This document shows positions 25,901 through 33,607 of a stretch of 64,000 bases of DNA, in pieces; position 1 is the first letter of the stretch; the number at the start of each line of letters is the position of its first letter. The notes under the pieces were generated by a model, which saw nothing but the letters and a program-made list of their open reading frames with translations, searched no databases and was not told the origin of the DNA. The stretch spans positions 3,018 to 67,017 of the forward strand of contig NZ_LGEG01000214.1 in NCBI RefSeq assembly GCF_001280125.1, given 5' to 3'. The position numbers were made by a program, and so were the translations under genes. The DNA comes from Streptomyces sp. NRRL F-6492 (GTDB lineage Bacteria > Actinomycetota > Actinomycetes > Streptomycetales > Streptomycetaceae).

Positions 25901-27715
25901 GACCCGCCCTTCGGCGTCGTAGGCGAACCGCAGGGGGAGGCCGGAAGAGTTGGTGACGTCGGTGAGATCGCCCAGGTCGTCGTATCCGTACCGCATGACG
26001 GTGAGGGGACCCCCGGGCGTCCGCAGGGACAGCTCGGAGACGCGATCGTCCACGATCCGCAGATCCGCCCGGTAACCGCCGTCGTGCACGACCTGGACCG
26101 GAGCCCCGTCGCTTCGGCGTACGAACGTGATTCCCGTGTGGTTGCGGTCCTCGATCTCGCTCAGCCAGTAGGCGGAGGACTGGTTGTAGGGGCTGCCGGT
26201 GAAGTGTCGCGTCAACCCCGACGACGGATCGAAGACGCGATAGGTGAGGGAACCGTTGTCCCGCCCACCGTGGGTCAGACGCAGCGGAGGCCCTTCGAGG
26301 GGCAGAACGCCGTCGATGTCGTCCGGAGCGGGCAGCCGCGGGTAGACGAGGAGGGACCCGTCCTCGCGCGCCCAGATCGCCCCCTGGGAGGTGGCGTCCA
26401 GCTCTATGCGTTCGTCCAGGGTGGAAGCCCAGCTGCGCCCGAACCAGCGGCCCCAGCGGTACTCGGACAGGTGGGTGCGAAGCAGGACGAAGGGAAGGAC
26501 GGCGGCAAGGGACAGGTCTGTCTGGGGCAGCGTCATCTCGCCGGTGGCGACATCGATCGGATCGTTCTTGCAGGTCTTCTTCCTCAGCGGGATGCCGTTG
26601 CGTCGCGCGTCGTCCTTGGCCGTATCCAGAGTCTCCGGCTTCGTCCGCCTGCCGCCCGGCCCTCCCCGACCGCGCCCGGGCTCGGAACCACCCTTCCTGC
26701 CGGCCAGATCGCTTCCGTCCCCGCCGCCCTTGGCGTGGATGCCTCTGACCCGATCACGGACATCGCCGTCGGTGTCCTTGTGGACCTTGGAGCTTTTGGT
26801 GATGGCGGCAGGAACCTTCTTGCCGATGTGGTCGCCCAGGTCGTCGAGCGCCTTGGTGAGTTTCTCCGTGACCCCCTCGATGGTGGTGTCGAGTACGGCG
26901 GTGAGGGAGTCCTTGCCCTTCGCGCGGCCGTGGTGGCTCTTGGCTTTGCCCAGTTTCGACCTGGTCTTGTCGCGCATGTCGATCTGCACGCCGGCCAGGT
27001 GCATTCCCGCCTTGCCGTGCGCGTCGTGGTCGATCTCCGGACCGCCGCGCGGACCCGGAACCGACGCCCCACCGACGGAGTTGAGCCGCAGGCCGTCCTT
27101 GCCGGCCTGCACCGTCTGGTCGGTGTCGTAGCCGTCCTGGACCCCCGCCGCGTTCAACGCCGTCTGTATGGCCAGGTCGGCCACGATGTTCTCGATCGCG
27201 GCGACTGCGGGCTCGGTGAGCGTCGCCACGATCTCCGCGACGGCTGCTTCCGCCATCTCCTTCAGGATCCTCTTGAACGCGATGCGCGTTGCCACGATCT
27301 TCGCACCGGCAAGCAGTGTCGACAGGCCCGCCGTCAGCGGTGCGAAGGCGAGGGTGATGCCCACCGTCGCGCACAGATCCGCCAGCTCGCCCACAGCCAT
27401 GATCTTTCGGGCGACGATGATGTCCGCCACGCGGTCGAGCGCACCGGCGACGATGCGGGCGGCCTTCGCCAGGTCCTTGTGCTTGCCCTGCACTTTCGAC
27501 CAGTGTCGGTCCAGGGCGCCGAGCGACTCGCTCTGCCCGGTGGAGAGCAGCTTCTGCACGTGGGCGTAGGCGACACCTGCGTCGTCGTCCGCGTCGTCGG
27601 CGAACTCGCGCAGGGAGTCGGCCATGTCGCGGTAGGCGTCCTCGTCGACGTTCGGCCATCCCACGCCGACGACGTCGAGCATCGTGTCGACGCCTTCAGG
27701 AATCGTGTACCCCAC
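22991..27715 (-). CDS. RHS-repeat polymorphic toxin with His-Me-finger nuclease tip
   Basis: A 1574-aa secreted contact-type toxin. The N-terminus (YTIPEGVDTMLDVVGVGWP, then helices) is the WXG100-like head used by type VII secretion. A linker leads at about residue 378 to the DUF6531 region (KNDPIDVATGEMTLPQTDL), then many RHS/YD repeats to about 1365, and the RHS core end (YDPALGRYITPDPLGL) near 1370. The C-terminal tip of about 160 residues contains RGHLLARMLGGSG near 1470 followed by NLFTITQNPT, the pattern of DNA/RNA non-specific endonucleases (NUC/Endonuclea_NS_2). GTG 27715 is chosen because the YTIPEGVD head is the usual start; an in-frame TTG at 27739 is possible. Immunity is encoded immediately downstream. 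Confidence 0.93.
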   Translation of the reverse strand: MGYTIPEGVDTMLDVVGVGWPNVDEDAYRDMADSLREFADDADDDAGVAYAHVQKLLSTGQSESLGALDRHWSKVQGKHKDLAKAARIVAGALDRVADIIVARKIMAVGELADLCATVGITLAFAPLTAGLSTLLAGAKIVATRIAFKRILKEMAEAAVAEIVATLTEPAVAAIENIVADLAIQTALNAAGVQDGYDTDQTVQAGKDGLRLNSVGGASVPGPRGGPEIDHDAHGKAGMHLAGVQIDMRDKTRSKLGKAKSHHGRAKGKDSLTAVLDTTIEGVTEKLTKALDDLGDHIGKKVPAAITKSSKVHKDTDGDVRDRVRGIHAKGGGDGSDLAGRKGGSEPGRGRGGPGGRRTKPETLDTAKDDARRNGIPLRKKTCKNDPIDVATGEMTLPQTDLSLAAVLPFVLLRTHLSEYRWGRWFGRSWASTLDERIELDATSQGAIWAREDGSLLVYPRLPAPDDIDGVLPLEGPPLRLTHGGRDNGSLTYRVFDPSSGLTRHFTGSPYNQSSAYWLSEIEDRNHTGITFVRRSDGAPVQVVHDGGYRADLRIVDDRVSELSLRTPGGPLTVMRYGYDDLGDLTDVTNSSGLPLRFAYDAEGRVTSWTDRNDSTFQYVYDTVGRVVRTIGPEGFLSSAFAYEELSGTGGRITRYTDSTGATTVFELDRCLRLVAETDPLGNTARFEFDEQDRLLAQIDALGHTTRFERDGHGNLVGLTAPDGARTSAVFNTMRLPVEVTERGGVRRLFEYDDRGNCTAVVDPVGARTEYEFDGRGHVTAVRDAVGGLTRIQTDAAGLPLRVTAPDGASVLCARDAFGRVVAVTDAIGGTLRQGWTVEGKPAWRELPDGSREEWDWDGEGNLVSRTDRMGRASSHTATHFDRPSTSTTGDGSGYRFVHDTELRLTKVVNAQGLEWRYTYDAAGRLVSETDFDGRLLTYEHDAVGRLARRTNAAGQSLVFERDVLGRVVRLCHDDGAVSVFTHDESGHVSRIANAHARIDLERDRVGRVLTESVNGRAMTFAYDALGRRVHRRTPSGATSDLAYEAHGLTAYTAGEHTFRFERDALGRETSRALDDLLTLRQEFDPVGRVTEQSLAFRETTLVHRAFAYRADGSPVSIHDSLDGRRAFTLDPAGRIAAVRAEGWTEQYAYNAAGDQTHVVLPSRAPGQDSAGARHYDGTRVTQAGRTRYRYDAQGRMVRRTTTTLSGKSLGWQFTWDAEDRLIRVEVPDGGRWHYHYDALGRRVAKRHEDGDGTLLETVSYSWDGSQLAEQYMHAYGAILVWDYTGLRPLAQREVKLDGAQQEIDRRFFAIVSDLSGTPSELVGDDGSLAWRSRSTAWGAARWSRDSTAFTPLRYPGQYFDAETGLHYNVNRYYDPALGRYITPDPLGLAPAVNHYAYVPNPFTLADPLGLAGCDADPTWGGRVTFTRDQHGRPYEMNATITRDMLDEGTHAAQALRPPGFMGGDENQARGHLLARMLGGSGDTLDNLFTITQNPTNSPDMRDLEQAIYNEVDSPTGGRVTYNVYLEYTDDRKDSVPKYIQLEAFDKNGKVLVDTMLENPAHEQQQQQRRRQGIL

Positions 27716-28236
27716 GACGCAGCAACCCCCGGTCCGCAAAAGCTCGGCTCACACATGCAAAGAAGATCAAACACCATGTCACGAGACGCCTGCCAGTGCC
27801 CAGACGGTTCCTGGTCGTTCTCGTCCACGGCGCGGTCGTCAACGCGCTGAAGGACACCTCGCTCCAGGTCGACCAGCTCGCCGCCCGGGGTGTTCCCCGG
27901 CCTCCCCGGCCTCCCCGGCCTCCGCGGCCTCCGCGGCCTCCGCCCAAGGGCCGGAAGGACGAACTGCGCGAACGCTGGAAGGCCGCCCACCAGGACCCCG
28001 CGCCCCGGACCCGCCCCGACCGGGATCTCCTGGAAGCCGCGGGCCAGGACGGCCGGGGACCGCACGACCCGACTCGGCCAGGAGCCCGCGCACCTCTCCG
28101 GTGGCCCGGGCGACGGTGGAGCGGCCGGCACCGGACAGCGGGGCTGGAACATCCCGCCCGACCGTGATCGTCACGAACCGGACCGCCCCGCTCCGCCCCG
28201 AGCGATCGCCCTTCGTCGCGGTCACGCACCGACTCG
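27716..28236. other. Intergenic region with tandem repeat and dispersed-repeat copy A
   Basis: About 520 bp between the toxin start and the cyclase stop. It contains five 9-bp units (27895-27945) and the first dispersed-repeat copy (28144-28242). Open frames such as one from 27796 lack a ribosome site and carry a Pro/Arg repeat from the tandem array, so no gene is called. Confidence 0.5.
27895..27945. repeat. 9-bp tandem repeat (CCSCGGCCT)5
   Basis: Three copies of CCCCGGCCT are followed by two of CCGCGGCCT and a partial sixth. It lies upstream of the toxin gene. Confidence 0.85.
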
Positions 28237-28242
28237 TCAACG
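28144..28242 (+). repeat. Dispersed repeat, copy A
   Basis: Shares GAACATCCCGCC, GACCGTGATCGTCACGAACC, GAGCGATC and CACGCACC-ACTCGT with copies B (37.55 kb) and C (42.05 kb). Too short to code for a transposase; MITE-like or an IS end. Confidence 0.7.
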
Positions 28243-29403
28243 GTGAGGACGCTTCGTTGCCGACGGCTCGCCGGGACGGGCCGGCCGTAGCAGGACGGGG
28301 CGCAGGCGGCTGTAGCCCCGTACCGATACGGGGCGCAGCGTTTTCAGGTCGTACGCCGTCGTGCCCGCCAGTTCGCCGGCGAACGCCGTGTCGACCAGCA
28401 CGGTGTCGGGACGTGCCACGGCGGTGAGCCGCGCCGCGATGTTGACCGCTGCTCCGTACACGTCGCCGTAGCGGTTGAGGACCGCTCCGTGGGCGAGCCC
28501 TGTCCGTAGTCGCGGCAGCCTCTGGTCGTGCGCGGCCCGGGCGGTCAGCTCCAACGCGATGCCGGCGGCCGCGGACGCCGACTCGCACACGAAGAGCACC
28601 TCGTCGCCGATGGTTTTCACCACCCGGCCCCGTCCCTCGGCGACCACGTCACCGATCAGGCTCTCGAACCGGTCGAGGACCCGGGAAAGTTCGCCGCTGT
28701 CCAGCCCTCGGGTCATCCGGGTGTAGGCGACCATGTCGGTGAAGCCCACCGCCAGATGGCGGATGTCGGTGCCGCCGCGTGGCGGCTCCGGCTCTTCGGC
28801 CACGGCGGCCCCGGCCCGGACGTGCTTGTCCTGTGCCCTTTCCGCCGCGTCCGCGCCGGTCTCCCGCCCAGGCCGATGAAGCGGGTCCTCTTCGCTCGCG
28901 GCAAGCATCCGTCCGGCATGGGCCGCGAGATGCCGACGCCACACGTGCCTCTGCAGCAGCTCCATCTCCGGCAACAGCCGAGCGGCGTGCTCTGTCAGCG
29001 CCGCCCGGTCTTGGCCGTCGCCTTCGCCGAGGTCGCGGCTGAGCCAGGTCCACAGAGTCTGCATCTGCCATTCGGCGAGCCTGGAGAGATGGTGGCCCAG
29101 GGCGCGGGCCATCACCGTCTCGCTCTCCTCGGTGACGAGTCCGGCCTCGATGAGCCGTTCACCCGACCGCAGCGCCTCGACATCGGCGTCGGTGAACACC
29201 CTCGCGTGGTCGTCGACCACCGGAAACCCGAGCGCCCGCCAGATCTGAGCCGAGCGCTCCGGTCCCACCCCGGACCGCTCGGCGATGTCCCGCCTGGTCC
29301 AAAGACGGCCGCCGTCGAGCAGCATCTCCTCGATGGCCCGGTGGAGTTCGTCACCCCTCGTCAGATCGGCCGCCGCCTTGCGTCCGGGCTCCGCCACGCT
29401 CAT
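28237..29403 (-). CDS. Class III adenylate/guanylate cyclase
   Basis: A 388-aa cytoplasmic nucleotide cyclase. The N-terminal half looks like the adenylate-cyclase regulatory domain of Rv1264-type enzymes, with a winged-helix-like start (TRRDIAERSGVGPERSAQIW). The catalytic domain begins near residue 200: FTDMVAYTRMTRG has the first metal Asp, VVKTIGDEVLFV the substrate Lys and second metal Asp, and YGAAVNIAARL the transition-state Asn and Arg, so it should be active. ATG 29403 overlaps the stop of the upstream Usp gene (ATGA), giving coupling. It makes cAMP (or cGMP), perhaps in response to pH or stress. Confidence 0.92.
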   Translation of the reverse strand: MSVAEPGRKAAADLTRGDELHRAIEEMLLDGGRLWTRRDIAERSGVGPERSAQIWRALGFPVVDDHARVFTDADVEALRSGERLIEAGLVTEESETVMARALGHHLSRLAEWQMQTLWTWLSRDLGEGDGQDRAALTEHAARLLPEMELLQRHVWRRHLAAHAGRMLAASEEDPLHRPGRETGADAAERAQDKHVRAGAAVAEEPEPPRGGTDIRHLAVGFTDMVAYTRMTRGLDSGELSRVLDRFESLIGDVVAEGRGRVVKTIGDEVLFVCESASAAAGIALELTARAAHDQRLPRLRTGLAHGAVLNRYGDVYGAAVNIAARLTAVARPDTVLVDTAFAGELAGTTAYDLKTLRPVSVRGYSRLRPVLLRPARPGEPSATKRPHR

Positions 29404-29849
29404 GTGGTGTGCACGATCAGCACGTCGAGACCGGCTTTCCTCGCGATGTCGGCAGGCACCGAGCCGAGGATCCGCCCGGCGAGCGAGCGTAATCCCCGGT
29501 TCCCGACGACGATCAGATCCGCCGCGTACTCCTGCGCGATCCGCTCCAAGGCCGCGACGGGTCTGTCCTCCACCGCGACCGATCGAACGTCCTCCACGCC
29601 CTCGTTCCGGGCTTTGTCCCTGGCGACGCGCAGGGTGTCCTCGGCCGGGGCCGAACCCACCACCTGGTACGCCTCGGCTCCCAACCTGTCCTTCGCCACG
29701 TCCAGGTCGGTCCCACGCATCGGAGAGTACGCGCAGGCGATCACGAGCCTGGCCTGGCAGGCGACAGCGAGGCGTGCCGCACTCGCGACCGCCGCGAAGG
29801 ACGACTCCGAACCGTCCGTGCCGACCAGCACGGTCTGATAGGTGGCCAA
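29400..29849 (-). CDS. Universal stress protein (UspA family)
   Basis: A protein of 149 aa with the Usp alpha/beta fold. The start TYQTVLVGTDGSESS and the ATP-binding signature VVGNRGLRSLAGRILGSVP (G-2x-G-9x-G-S type) are clear, so it probably binds ATP. TTG 29849 is preferred over TTG 29855 because AAGGAGA then lies about 7 nt upstream. It is coupled to the cyclase, which links stress sensing with cyclic-nucleotide production. A 16-bp palindrome sits upstream. Confidence 0.9.
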   Translation of the reverse strand: MATYQTVLVGTDGSESSFAAVASAARLAVACQARLVIACAYSPMRGTDLDVAKDRLGAEAYQVVGSAPAEDTLRVARDKARNEGVEDVRSVAVEDRPVAALERIAQEYAADLIVVGNRGLRSLAGRILGSVPADIARKAGLDVLIVHTT

Positions 29850-29875
29850 GGCCAATCTCCTTACCCAGTAGTAAA

Positions 29876-29891
29876 CTTACTTTTAAGTAAG
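29876..29891. promoter_or_regulatory. Palindrome upstream of Usp/cyclase operon
   Basis: CTTACTT-TT-AAGTAAG is a perfect 7+7 inverted repeat in an AT-rich patch 27 bp before the Usp start. It looks like a MarR/HxlR-class operator. No such regulator gene is adjacent. Confidence 0.6.
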
Positions 29892-30006
29892 GTAGAGCGG
29901 GGCCGACACGGCGGGCAAGATGTCGTGAAGCGGCAACCCGCTTCCTCATGGGGGTGTGGATCACGAGCCCGGTGTGGCATGGCCATGAGCGGGGAAACCG
30001 CGAAGC

Positions 30007-30555
30007 ATGGAAATCCTGGCCGCGCTGCGCGACGTCGACCACCAGCTGTCCCGGCGCATGGCCGCCTGGGATTCCGCCTGGGCCCGCCGACTGCTGCCGC
30101 CGGTGGAGGAAGCGGCCGAGCACACGAAGTTGTGGTGGGCGGCGACTGCGGCGATGGCGGCCGGTGGAGGTCGGCGCGGCCGCAGGGCGGCGGCGGCCGG
30201 GGTCACGGCCATGGCGATGGCGGAGCTGCTGTCCAACGGGGTGGTCAAGAAGCTCGTCGAGCGACGACGACCGCCCAAGGAGTGGATTCCCCACAGCGAT
30301 GTCGAGGACCGGCCCGACAGCTTCTCCTTCCCCTCCGGCCACACCGCCGCCGCCGTGGCCTTCACCGCGGCTGTCGCGCCCACCTGGCCCTGGGCCGGGG
30401 CCGCGTGCGCCGTTCCCACGGTGCTGGTGGCGATCGAACGGGTCCACAGCGGCGCGCACTATCCCTCCGACGTCGCCGCCGGCGCCGCCATCGGCCTCTC
30501 CGTGGCCGCCCTGGCCCGCTCGGCGCCCCGCCTCGTCGTCCGCCACCTGGGATGA
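30007..30555 (+). CDS. PAP2-family membrane phosphatase
   Basis: A 182-aa phosphatidic-acid-phosphatase-type protein. The three catalytic blocks are visible: KKLVERRRPP, PSGHTAAAVAF and ERVHSGAHYPSDV, with the His and Asp in place. Hydrophobic segments surround the last two blocks, so the site faces outward from the membrane. ATG 30007. It is divergent from the Usp/cyclase operon. The substrate may be a lipid phosphate or undecaprenyl pyrophosphate. Confidence 0.9.
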   Translation: MEILAALRDVDHQLSRRMAAWDSAWARRLLPPVEEAAEHTKLWWAATAAMAAGGGRRGRRAAAAGVTAMAMAELLSNGVVKKLVERRRPPKEWIPHSDVEDRPDSFSFPSGHTAAAVAFTAAVAPTWPWAGAACAVPTVLVAIERVHSGAHYPSDVAAGAAIGLSVAALARSAPRLVVRHLG

Positions 30556-30707
30556 GCCGAGTCGCCGACGGGCGCCGGCACGTCGCTAACCTGCCGGCGC
30601 CCGCCTCGCGGCGGGTCGCTTGGGCCGACGTGCAGAGGAACCAGGGCTCGTCCGTGGTCGTGCCGTCCGGCCTGGTCTGCGGCCCGGAATCGCGGTTGCC
30701 GACCAGA

Positions 30708-31433
30708 TCACTCCGTTATGGGCAGGCACTCGGCGAGCAGGTCGACGACGTCACGCCAAGCTCGCCGCGCGTGCTGCGGGTGGTGGCCGACGCCGGGGAG
30801 CACAGTGTGGTCGACCGGTGGGTGATGGAAGGCGTGCAGGGCGCCGCCGTAGACCGTGAGGCGCCAGTCGACGCCCGCGGCCTGCATCTCGGCGGTGAAC
30901 GCGTCCCGTTGCGCGGGCGGCATGATCGGGTCTTCCGATCCGACCCCGGCCCACACCGGGCAGCGAATGCGCGCCGCCTCGCCCGGTCGGCCCGTGGTCA
31001 GCCCGTTGACCGTCCCGATCGCGCGCAGGTCGGCGCCGTCACGCCCGAGTTCCAGCGCGATCGCGCCCCCGGTGCCGTAGCCGACGGCGGCGATCCGGTC
31101 CGGGTCGGTCCGCGGCTCGGCGCGCAGCACGTCGAGCGCCGCACGGCCGATGCCCCGCATCCGGTCGGGGTCGGCGAGCAACGGCAGGCAACGGGCCAGC
31201 ATCTCCTCGGGGTCGCTCAAATAGCGCCCGCCGTGGAGGTCGAAGGCCAGTGCCACGTATCCCAGCTCGGCGAGCGCATCGGCCCGGCGGCGCTCGACGT
31301 CGCCGAGCCCCACCCCCTCGGGCCCGACCAGGACCGCGGGCCGGCGGTCGACACCGGCCGGGAGCGCGAGGTGCCCGATCATCGTCAGGCCGTCGGCCGC
31401 GTATTCGACCGTCCGCGTCGTAACCGTCGTCAT
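30708..31433 (-). CDS. Dienelactone-hydrolase-like protein, altered nucleophile
   Basis: A 241-aa alpha/beta hydrolase of the dienelactone-hydrolase group by its start, GPEGVGLGDVERRRADALA, GSEDPIMP (Asp) and ALHAFHHP (His). The nucleophile elbow reads AVGYGTGGA, with Gly where dienelactone hydrolase has Cys, so the usual catalysis cannot occur. I believe related actinobacterial proteins share GYGxGG, hence it may be a subfamily with another function rather than a broken gene. ATG 31433. Confidence 0.85.
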   Translation of the reverse strand: MTTVTTRTVEYAADGLTMIGHLALPAGVDRRPAVLVGPEGVGLGDVERRRADALAELGYVALAFDLHGGRYLSDPEEMLARCLPLLADPDRMRGIGRAALDVLRAEPRTDPDRIAAVGYGTGGAIALELGRDGADLRAIGTVNGLTTGRPGEAARIRCPVWAGVGSEDPIMPPAQRDAFTAEMQAAGVDWRLTVYGGALHAFHHPPVDHTVLPGVGHHPQHARRAWRDVVDLLAECLPITE

Positions 31434-31525
31434 GAGTCTGGACTGTAGTGATCGTCGAGCCCGGTCGGGCCGGTGTTCTGCCGCTGGCAGAAGGCGGGTC
31501 TCCGGCGTGTTCCGGAACCACCCCG

Positions 31526-32210
31526 TCAGCGGTTCGGCCGAGCCGTCAAGCCCCCGGTCCACGGCACGTACGGCAGCGAGGTCCTCGTCACGCTCGGCGA
31601 GTTCGGAGCGAGCGCGCCGATCCGGCGGGTGAGTGTTTCGACGTCGGCGGGGGCGCCGAGTCCGGAGGCTTCCCGGACGGTCTGTCCGGACGCTTCGGGC
31701 CGGCGTCGTTCGAGCCGGTTGATGTGTGCGGAGAGACGGCCGTTACGGGCCGTGAGGCTCGCGACGTCGGCCAGCAGCGACCGGCGGCTGACCTGGGGCC
31801 CACCGCCGGCGTCGGGCGGCGGTGCGGCTGCGCGGGCCAGGACGGCCGCGCACAGGTCGCTGTGACGAAACTCGGTTTCGGGCGTTGCGGCAGGCCCGTA
31901 GCCGGGCCAGAACCCCCTCGTCCGCGGCACGGCCGACCGGCTCGTCGGGTACGGCGGCCTGGTGCCGTGCCTCGGCGAAGTGGCGCGGGCCGCTGCCCTC
32001 GCCACGGGCCTCCGGCGGCAGGTCGCGGTCATCGGCGATCTCGTAGAGCCGGGACGGCACGAACATCGGCACCGTGCCCAACGTCCTGTCGTGCGAGAGG
32101 AATTCGCGTACTCCGGCAAGCACGGTGTTGATCCGGCGCGGCCCGCGAAAGCGGCGTTTGTCTATCGGTTCGAGCGGCAGTTGGTGATCGGCGGGTCTCG
32201 GAAGGTTCAC
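31526..32210 (-). pseudogene. Tn554-like transposition genes, decayed
   Basis: Two overlapping minus-strand frames carry fragments. One (from about 32210) has RRINTVLAGVREFLSHDRTLG and LYEIADDRDLPPEARGEGSG, like the N-terminal part of a site-specific recombinase of the TnpA type. The other (31526-31880) has SRRSLLADVASLTARNGRL and INRLERR, like a TnpC/DUF6262 accessory protein. The catalytic recombinase core between them is missing. No start or complete domain remains. Assignments rest on recalled families. Confidence 0.6.
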
Positions 32211-32335
32211 GAGAGATAGCGTCAGCGCACGGACCGGTATGGCCTGGACCGCTGGCTCGGGTGCCAGGGGACACGTCGGCGCCCCGGAAAGACGTTCGCC
32301 GCCTGCCGTCTAACCTCTCCTCGTGAGGGGGGATT

Positions 32336-32761
32336 ATGGAAAAGTCGATTCTGGTTGAGTCCATCAGGTACTCCGCTGTGTGCCAGGGGTGCGGTGCCGA
32401 GGCGGAGTGCTGCGGTGTTCAGGCGCTGGTGGGCGAGACACTGCGGTGGGACGTCGAGTCGACGTGTCCGGCCTGCGGGTTCGCCCTGGCTGTGTGTGGC
32501 GGTGAGCTGCCGGAGGAACTGCGTGGCCGACTGCTTTCCCAGTACGGTCGGGCAAGGTTGCGGGTGACCCCGCCGACGAGGAATGCCGCCGTCATGCGGG
32601 TGCTGCGGGCGGAACTCGGCATCGGTCTGAACGGCGTCCGGGCCGTGCTGGAGCAGGTCTTGACCGGGCAGTACTCGGGGACCCTGCCCGAGATGGGGCT
32701 CCTGGCGCGCAAGCTGCGGGCATCAGGCATCGAAGCGACCGTTTCACGGACCGTGGATTGA
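32336..32761 (+). CDS. Zinc-ribbon protein with L7/L12-like C-terminal domain
   Basis: A 141-aa protein with two domains. Residues 16-50 hold CQGCGAEAECCG and CPACGF, a likely zinc ribbon. Residues about 85-135 (AVMRVLRAELGIGLNGVRAVLEQV, then LARKLRASGIEATVS) resemble the ribosomal L7/L12 C-terminal fold, which binds translation factors. GAGGGGGGA precedes ATG 32336. It looks intact although IS debris lies on both sides. A translation-linked role is an inference. Confidence 0.7.
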   Translation: MEKSILVESIRYSAVCQGCGAEAECCGVQALVGETLRWDVESTCPACGFALAVCGGELPEELRGRLLSQYGRARLRVTPPTRNAAVMRVLRAELGIGLNGVRAVLEQVLTGQYSGTLPEMGLLARKLRASGIEATVSRTVD

Positions 32762-32822
32762 GTGAGCCTGCCGGACGGAACAGCCGGGTTTGGAGGGCCG
32801 TCGAGGTAGACAACGGCAGGGA

Positions 32823-32945
32823 TCAGCCGGCCTTGGCTGTCTCCTCAGCGCGGGCTCGGGTGCCGGCGAGGCGGCAGGAGTCGCTGCCGGTCTCAATGAT
32901 GGTGCCGTTGAAAGTGAGGCGGTCGACGAAACGCGAAGGGGTGGT
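32823..32945 (-). pseudogene. IS21 helper ATPase (IstB) 3' scrap
   Basis: About 40 codons (FVDRLTFNGTIIETGSDSCR) match the end of an IstB-type ATPase; nothing upstream of this remains. Its inner edge is where the 5' end of the next plus-strand gene disappears. Confidence 0.5.
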
Positions 32946-33308
32946 GACACGGCGGTCTGGGAGTGGTTCCCGGAGCACGCCGCCTTCTCCGGTCGGCAGG
33001 TGGGAACGCCGATCATCCTCGGACTGAATGTCGTCGAGCACGCCGATGAAGGGGACCGGCTGGAGTTCCTGCTCCAAGTGGTGTGGACAGATCTGGGCCG
33101 GCTCGCGGTCGACGCGGCGGTGAACGTGGCCTGCTGGTGCCGGACCGATCACGCCACCCATGACGTCGACGCCCTCACGCTCGTGGTGAGCGAGGATTTC
33201 TCGTTGCCCGAGGCCTTCTCGGCCGCGGTCGCGCATCTGACCGGTCGGCTGGCCGAACCGCGCGACGCCGACCACTGGCGCGCCAAGGCAGGACTGCCTC
33301 CCCGGTGA
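32942..33308 (+). pseudogene. 5'-truncated hypothetical gene
   Basis: The open frame from about TAVWEWFPEHAAFSG to WRAKAGLPPR has good coding bias and about 120 residues (mixed alpha/beta, with VDAAVNVACWCRTDHA in the middle). No ATG or GTG with a ribosome site exists; the frame continues upstream only by crossing the IstB scrap on the other strand. It therefore looks like a gene whose start was removed by an IS21-type insertion. Product unknown. Confidence 0.5.
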
Positions 33309-33607
33309 ACTCGTCGGTCTACTGGTGCCGAGCAAAGGACTTCAGGATCACGTAAACGCGAACCAGAAGGTGAGGCCCGGCGGGCAGTCCCCGCGCGGAA
33401 CGTCCGAGGCGGCCTTGTCCTACGGCCGGAAGGGCCGGACCCGACCACGCCGCCGTGGCGTCTCCGGCGGCTACAAGGCGGCGGCGAACACGACGCGTGC
33501 GACCGGCTGCCCGGCCCGGTGCGGTACCGCCACCCGAAAACACCAGGCGACTTGTCATACCGGACGCGTAGAGTCCACCTGTTCACAGGGGAGGGATCCA
33601 CAGCCAG
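33309..33607. other. Intergenic, no gene
   Basis: About 300 bp of non-coding or fully decayed sequence. The promoter of the lipoprotein gene should lie near its end; GGGGAGGG at about 33588 is its likely ribosome site. Confidence 0.4.

Noticed and set aside
24548..27850. An 1100-codon frame antisense to the RHS toxin
   Set aside because: Antisense shadow; no recognisable domain, while the minus strand has full RHS structure.
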